In this document: piece after piece, positions 14,444 through 18,277 of the stretch
Position numbering within the stretch: position 1 is the stretch's first letter
How the letters are laid out: each line of letters starts with the position of its first letter
Assembly (NCBI GenBank): GCA_937897535.1
Contig: CALCQB010000311.1
Span: forward strand, 1-18,277
Source: an uncultured Novosphingobium sp.
GTDB taxonomy: Bacteria; Pseudomonadota; Alphaproteobacteria; Sphingomonadales; Sphingomonadaceae
DNA length: 18,277 nucleotides
Direction of reading: 5' to 3'
The notes under the pieces: generated by a model
What the model was told of the DNA's origin: nothing
Database searches by the model: none
The model's input: only the letters and a program-made list of their open reading frames with translations
Translations under genes and position numbers: made by a program

Positions 14444-16065
14444 CAATTCCCCCTGTCTTCGAGTATCATCGCCGCCGCGCGCAGGCCGATCGCCATGGCC
14501 GGGGCATTGGTGTTGCCGGTGACATGCGCGGGGATCACCGAACAATCGGCCACGCGCAAGCCTTCGACGCCGTTTACCCGCAAGCGCGGATCGACCACCG
14601 CGCGGTTGTCATTGCCCATCCGGCAGGAACGGATCGCATGGAGCCCGCAGCTCGACAGGCGGCGGAATGCGGCGAGCAATTCCTCGTCGCTCTGCAGCTC
14701 CGGCCCGGGCAGCACTTCCGCGCCGACCATGTCGCCCAGCGGCTTGGCCGCCATGTAGGCCCGCATTGCCCGCATCAGCTTGATCGCCGAGGTCCGGTCG
14801 TGTTCGGTGCTGAGCCAGTTGGGCAGGATTTCGGGGGCATCACTGCTGTTCGGGCCGGTGACCCGCAGCGAGCTCTCGCTGGTCAGGCGCAGCAGCTGGC
14901 CATAGATCGTAATCCCCGGGCGCGGGTCGATCTTGTCGAGCGGGACCGGGTTGCCGTCGTCGGCAACCGCGAAGGTGTAGCCGCCAAGATAGAGCTGCGC
15001 ATCGGTCCGCCCGTCGGGATGGGCAACGTTCAGGAAGGCCCCGACCTCGAACGGACCGGTCGCCAGAATGCCGTCGCGGCGCAGCAGATAGCGCAGCATG
15101 GAAAACGCCGCGCCCAGTCCGAAGAACTTGCGGTGGGTGCCGATGCCGCGTTCGAGCCGGTAAGGCATCGAGATCGAAAGATGCTCGATCATCCGCTCGC
15201 CGACATCGGGGGAATTGGCCACCACTTCGATTCCGGCCGCCATCAGCCGGTCGGCATCGCCAATCCCCGAGCGCTGGAGCAGCAACGGGCTCTCCATCGC
15301 GCCGCCGCTGATCACGATTTCCCCGGAACAAGCAAATCGCTGTCGGGTACCGTTGACCATGGCTTCGACCGCCACCGCGCGGCGGCCCTCGAACACGATC
15401 CGCTCGGCCAGCGCGCCGGTTACCACACGGACGTTGGCTCGCTTGCGCGCCGGGGCCAGGAAGGTGACCGCCGCGCTCTGGCGGCGACCGTGCTTGATGT
15501 TGTGGGTGTAGAGCCCGACCCGGGGACCGGAGCTGCCGTTTAAATCATCGACTGGCCTGAGGCCGATCGCTTCGCCCGATTCGATCATCCGCTGCGCCAG
15601 CGGATAGGTATAGATCGCCGGATCGACGTGAACCCGTCCGCCGCTGCCGCGCGTCGGGGAGGGGCCGGCAGCGTGGTCTTCGAGTTCGAGGAACGCAGCG
15701 GTCATGCTCGCACCGTCCCACCCGGTCGCCCCGGCTTCAGCCCAGGCGTCATAGTCGGCCGGCTCGCCCCGGCTCCAGATCATCCCGTTGACCGCCGATG
15801 AACCGCCCAGGCCCTTGCCACGGATCCAGACCTCGTTCGCCGGGCAGCCCAGTTCGCGCGGCTGGCTGACCGGATAGGCCCAGATATGCGCGGGATTGGT
15901 CACCAGCTTGGCCACGCCCTTAGGCAGGCTGACCCAGAAGCTGTCGTTTTCACCGCCGGCTTCGAGGACCAGCACCCGGCTGCGACCATCGGCGCTGAGC
16001 CGTTCGGCCAGGACGCAGCCCGCCGATCCGGCTCCGACAATGATGTAATCCCAGCTTTCGGACAT
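14443..16065 (-). CDS. GMC-family FAD oxidoreductase (choline dehydrogenase-like)
   Basis: The 540-residue product starts at ATG 16065 behind AAGGGGA. It has the N-terminal FAD motif DYIIVGAGSAGCVLAERLS, GMC signature 1 RGKGLGGSSAVNGMIWSRG and signature 2 GGAMESPLLLQRSGIGD. The C-terminal catalytic pair is H476 (CGLHAIRSCRMG) and N520 (GNTNAPAMAIG), 44 residues apart as in choline oxidase. Enzymes of this family oxidise primary or secondary alcohols; in steroid, terpenoid and polyethylene glycol pathways they often act on hydrophobic alcohols. The gene is transcribed with the alpha/beta hydrolase (TGATG coupling) and divergently from the DUF35/thiolase operon. No signal peptide is evident. 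Confidence 0.95.
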   Translation of the reverse strand: MSESWDYIIVGAGSAGCVLAERLSADGRSRVLVLEAGGENDSFWVSLPKGVAKLVTNPAHIWAYPVSQPRELGCPANEVWIRGKGLGGSSAVNGMIWSRGEPADYDAWAEAGATGWDGASMTAAFLELEDHAAGPSPTRGSGGRVHVDPAIYTYPLAQRMIESGEAIGLRPVDDLNGSSGPRVGLYTHNIKHGRRQSAAVTFLAPARKRANVRVVTGALAERIVFEGRRAVAVEAMVNGTRQRFACSGEIVISGGAMESPLLLQRSGIGDADRLMAAGIEVVANSPDVGERMIEHLSISMPYRLERGIGTHRKFFGLGAAFSMLRYLLRRDGILATGPFEVGAFLNVAHPDGRTDAQLYLGGYTFAVADDGNPVPLDKIDPRPGITIYGQLLRLTSESSLRVTGPNSSDAPEILPNWLSTEHDRTSAIKLMRAMRAYMAAKPLGDMVGAEVLPGPELQSDEELLAAFRRLSSCGLHAIRSCRMGNDNRAVVDPRLRVNGVEGLRVADCSVIPAHVTGNTNAPAMAIGLRAAAMILEDRGN

Positions 16066-16196
16066 GCGGATCCCCTTTGTCCGCTACCTCTCACAGCCTG
16101 ACCCAAAGGCCAGCCTAGCGTTTTGATGAGTCGGAATGGGCGCGGAACGGGGCATAAGGGCACAAGCTGACGGAATCGAACCGGAATGGGAGTGGA
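16066..16196. promoter_or_regulatory. Divergent promoter region, GMC oxidoreductase / DUF35 operon
   Basis: These 131 bases contain 11-base-phased CGGAATGG-type direct repeats and a GGCACAA copy at 16159-16165. The GGCACAA is preceded by ATAAG, giving CATAAGGGCACAAG, close to GATAAGGCACAAT at 7316-7328 in the other divergent region. This shared arrangement may be a common promoter/operator. I see no convincing -35 element. Confidence 0.45.
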
Positions 16197-16199
16197 ATG
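16132..16199 (+). repeat. 11-base-phased CGGAATGG direct repeats
   Basis: Copies start at 16132 (CGGAATGGG), 16143 (CGGAACGGG), 16171 (CGGAATCGA), 16182 (CGGAATGGG) and a looser TGGAATG at 16193. Within each group the step is exactly 11 bases. The last two copies overlap the ribosome binding site and start codon of the DUF35 gene, so binding there could block translation or transcription. Confidence 0.55.
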
Positions 16200-16592
16200 C
16201 GCGCAATCGTCGAAGGTCTGTTTACCGACGAAAAGCCGGTCCGGCTGATCGGCGGCCGCGACCGGGCGACCGGGCGGATCGTCTTTCCGTGCCCGCCCAG
16301 CGCAGACTTTGAACCTTACCCGCTATCGCGGTGCGGAACGCTTTGGTCCTATACGGTCCAGCGTTATCGCCCCAAGACGCCGCCCTATGCCGGTCCCGAA
16401 GCGTTTCGACCGTGGGCGGTCGGTTACGTCGAGTTGCCGGGCGAAGCGATTGTCGAAGCGCGGCTGACCAACGTCGCGCTCGATGCGATCCGGATCGGCA
16501 TGCCGCTCGAACTGACCCAGGTTCCGCTTGATCCCGATGCGGCGGATCCGGTGCTGGTTCACGCTTTCCAGCCGGTCGGAGCAGCAGCATGA
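16197..16592 (+). CDS. DUF35 OB-fold protein, thiolase/aldolase partner, zinc ribbon degenerate
   Basis: The 131-residue product starts at ATG 16197, four bases after GGGAG (16188-16192). The DUF35 OB-fold is recognisable from GTLWSYTVQRYRPKTPPY, PWAVGYVELPGE and AIRIGMPLELTQVPLD. Typical members begin with a rubredoxin-like zinc ribbon holding four Cys; here only C32 (FPCPPSA) and C46 (SRCGTLW) remain, so zinc binding is doubtful. Known DUF35 proteins (for example the ChsH2 DUF35 domain with Ltp2) support a thiolase-like aldolase in steroid side-chain degradation. This one is translationally coupled (ATGA) to exactly such a protein, which makes a complex likely. Confidence 0.87.
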   Translation: MRAIVEGLFTDEKPVRLIGGRDRATGRIVFPCPPSADFEPYPLSRCGTLWSYTVQRYRPKTPPYAGPEAFRPWAVGYVELPGEAIVEARLTNVALDAIRIGMPLELTQVPLDPDAADPVLVHAFQPVGAAA

Positions 16593-17734
16593 GTGACGTC
16601 TGCATCGTTGGTGTCGGAATTCATCCATTTGGCCGGACTGACGGGGTCTCGGGGCTCGATCAGGGTGTTTTCGCGGTCCGCCAGGCACTGGCCGACGCCG
16701 GGATCGATTGGCCCGCCATCCAGTTCGCCTATGGCGGATCGGATGCTGCCGGCAATCCCGATACCATGGTCGAGCGGCTTGGGCTGACCGGGGTGCAGTT
16801 CATCAATGTCCGCAATGGCTGTGCGGCCGGCGGATCGGCGCTGTTCTCGGCGCAGATGGCGATCAAATCGGGTGAGTTCGACATCGGCCTGGCGGTCGGG
16901 TTCGACAAGCACCCGCGCGGCGCCTTCAACGCGCTGCCATCCGAATACAACTTGCCCGACTGGTATGGCGAGGCTGGCTACATGGTCACCACCCAGTTCT
17001 TCGGGGCCAAGATCATGCGTTACATGCATGACTACGGGATCAGCCAGACCACGCTGGGACGGGTTTCGGAGAAGGCCTTTCGCAACGCGGTTCACGCGCC
17101 GCACGCCTGGCGGCGCGAGCCGGTCGATCTCGAGACCATTCTCGATGCGCCGCTGGTTTCCGACCCCTATACCAAATACATGTTCTGCTCACCGGCCGAG
17201 GGCGGGGTGGCTCTGATCCTGGCCAGCGAGAAGAAGGCCCGCGAGCTGGGCAAGACCCCGATCCGGCTCAAGGCGGCCACGATGCGGACCCGTCCGCCCG
17301 GTTCGTTCGAGGTCTTTGCGCCGTCGATCGACGTTAAGCGCGGCGGCTCGGCCACCCGGATCGCGTCGGCCGATGCGTTTCGCCTCGCCGGGATTGGCCC
17401 GGAAGATATCGCGGTCGCCCAGCTGCAGGACACCGAAGCCGGGGCCGAGATCATGCACATGGCCGAAAACGGTTTTTGCGGTGATGGCGATCAGGAGGCA
17501 TGGCTGGCCGAAGGGCGGACCAAGATCGGCGGCCAACTGCCGGTCAACACCGACGGTGGTTGCATTGCCTGCGGTGAGCCGATCGGGGCTTCGGGCTTGC
17601 GGCAGGTGTACGAAAACGTCGTCCAGCTGCGCGGTGAGGGCGGGGCGCGGCAGGTACCCGGCAATCCAAGTACTGCCTACAGCCATGTCTATGGCGCGCC
17701 TGGCGTGTCAGCCGTCACGATCCTCGAACGCTGA
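16589..17734 (+). CDS. Thiolase-superfamily protein, Ltp/aldolase-like
   Basis: The 381-residue product starts at ATG 16589, overlapping the DUF35 stop. The thiolase N-domain is clear (VCIVGVGIHPFGRTDG), with C78 in VRNGCAAGGSAL at the nucleophile position. In the C-domain the thiolase GHPxGAxG box reads GEPIGASG, so E330 replaces the catalytic His, and the second Cys position reads SHVYGAPG with Y368. Both changes fit the SCP2-thiolase/lipid-transfer (Ltp) group, in which steroid side-chain aldolases of the Ltp2 type use Tyr residues instead of thiolase chemistry. With the DUF35 neighbour, a retro-aldol cleavage of a beta-hydroxyacyl-CoA is the best guess. A non-catalytic or other thiolase-like role is the alternative. 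Confidence 0.88.
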   Translation: MSDVCIVGVGIHPFGRTDGVSGLDQGVFAVRQALADAGIDWPAIQFAYGGSDAAGNPDTMVERLGLTGVQFINVRNGCAAGGSALFSAQMAIKSGEFDIGLAVGFDKHPRGAFNALPSEYNLPDWYGEAGYMVTTQFFGAKIMRYMHDYGISQTTLGRVSEKAFRNAVHAPHAWRREPVDLETILDAPLVSDPYTKYMFCSPAEGGVALILASEKKARELGKTPIRLKAATMRTRPPGSFEVFAPSIDVKRGGSATRIASADAFRLAGIGPEDIAVAQLQDTEAGAEIMHMAENGFCGDGDQEAWLAEGRTKIGGQLPVNTDGGCIACGEPIGASGLRQVYENVVQLRGEGGARQVPGNPSTAYSHVYGAPGVSAVTILER

Positions 17735-17747
17735 ACGGCCGGCGCGT

Positions 17748-18228
17748 ATGGATATCGAACTTTCCCCTGAAGATACCGCGTTCCGCGATGAAGTGCGCGC
17801 GTTCCTGCGCGACAATCTTTCGGACGCGATCCAAGCCGGATCGGCGGCGACCCCATCGGTGTTTGTCGAACCCGATGTCGGCCAGGTCTGGAACGGGGTA
17901 CTTCAGGCCAAGGGCTGGCTGGGTTACCAGTGGCCCGTCGAGCACGGCGGGACCGGGTGGAGCGCGGTGCAGCGGTTCATCTTCGAAAAGGAATGCGCGC
18001 TGGCCGGGGCACCCAATCTCACGGTGCTTGGGCTCAAGCTGGTCGCGCCGGTGATCTGGACCTTCGGCAACGCCGCGCAAAAGGCTTTTTACCTGCCCCG
18101 GATCCTGTCGGGCGAGGACTATTGGTGTCAGGGTTTTTCCGAACCCGGCTCAGGTTCCGACCTCGCTTCGCTGCAATGCCGGGCGGTTCGTGATGGCGAC
18201 CACTACGTGATCAATGGATCGAAGATCT
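17748..18228 (+). CDS. Acyl-CoA dehydrogenase, N-terminal part (3' truncated by contig end)
   Basis: This starts at ATG 17748, 13 bases after the thiolase stop, without a clear ribosome binding site. The 160 residues present (MDIELSPEDTAFRDEVRAFL to VINGSKI) cover the N-terminal helical domain and the start of the middle beta domain. The acyl-CoA dehydrogenase signature is good: YWCQGFSEPGSGSDLASLQC. A full protein would be about 380-400 residues. The apparent TAG at 18228-18230 is formed at the junction with adapter sequence and is not a biological stop. It is probably the beta-oxidation desaturase for the same acyl-CoA as the DUF35/thiolase pair, perhaps one subunit of a heteromeric enzyme. 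Confidence 0.92.
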
Positions 18229-18277
18229 AGATCGGAAGAGCGTCGTGTAGGGAAAGAGTGTCTTCGCCTGTGTAGAT
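18229..18277 (+). other. Illumina TruSeq dual-index adapter (contaminant)
   Basis: Bases 18229-18261 match the TruSeq universal adapter read-through, beginning AGATCGGAAGAGCGTCGTGT. An eight-base index CTTCGCCT follows (18262-18269, the reverse complement of the i5 index AGGCGAAG), and then the flow-cell side GTGTAGAT (18270-18277). The order insert, adapter, index, P5 side is exactly that of a library read-through. Genomic sequence therefore ends at 18228. Confidence 0.97.

Noticed and set aside
18228..18230. TAG stop of the last acyl-CoA dehydrogenase
   Set aside because: It spans the genomic/adapter junction and is artificial.

Overview
The window is one end of a contig from a high-GC bacterium. 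Protein style (NTF2-like, Rieske, SDR, GMC, DUF35 and LuxR families), frequent GTG starts and tight 1-4 nt gene overlaps suggest an alphaproteobacterium, most likely a sphingomonad (Novosphingobium/Sphingobium type). That placement is inference from gene content; there is no rRNA or tRNA to confirm it. Almost every base is coding. The last 49 bases (18229-18277) are not genomic: they match an Illumina TruSeq dual-index adapter and cut the final gene short.

Layout. (1) 1-4783, plus strand: the 3' end of an unrecognised gene, an NTF2/SnoaL-like protein, a Rieske oxygenase large subunit, an NAD-type SDR, and a FAD enzyme of the 3-ketosteroid-delta1-dehydrogenase/fumarate reductase type. (2) 4817-7206, minus strand: three consecutive SDR dehydrogenases. 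(3) 7350-9538, plus strand and divergent from (2): a second Rieske oxygenase, translationally coupled to a ThuA-like protein. (4) 9548-10663, minus strand: an acyl-CoA dehydrogenase. (5) 10803-13651, plus strand and divergent from (4): a LuxR-type regulator, a short PhaE/phasin-like protein, a class III PhaC-like PHA synthase and a GNAT acetyltransferase, the last three linked by ATGA overlaps. (6) 13622-16065, minus strand: a GMC oxidoreductase coupled to an alpha/beta hydrolase. (7) 16197 to the end, plus strand: a DUF35 protein, a degenerate thiolase (Ltp/aldolase-like), and the start of another acyl-CoA dehydrogenase.

Taken together this looks like a catabolic locus for a hydrophobic alicyclic, terpenoid, steroid-like or aromatic compound. 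The proposed scheme is Rieske oxygenases and GMC/SDR/FAD enzymes for ring hydroxylation, alcohol oxidation and desaturation, then acyl-CoA dehydrogenases with the DUF35/thiolase-like pair for beta-oxidation-like or retro-aldol side-chain removal. The PHA synthase module could store the acyl-CoA carbon. The substrate cannot be read from the sequence.

Regulation probably runs through the LuxR-type protein, which has no LuxI partner here and by eye lacks several canonical AHL-pocket residues. The three divergent intergenic regions (7207-7349, 10664-10802, 16066-16196) each carry a conspicuous repeat or palindrome. No stretch over 300 bases lacks a gene. I see no tRNA, rRNA, CRISPR array, insertion sequence or integrase.
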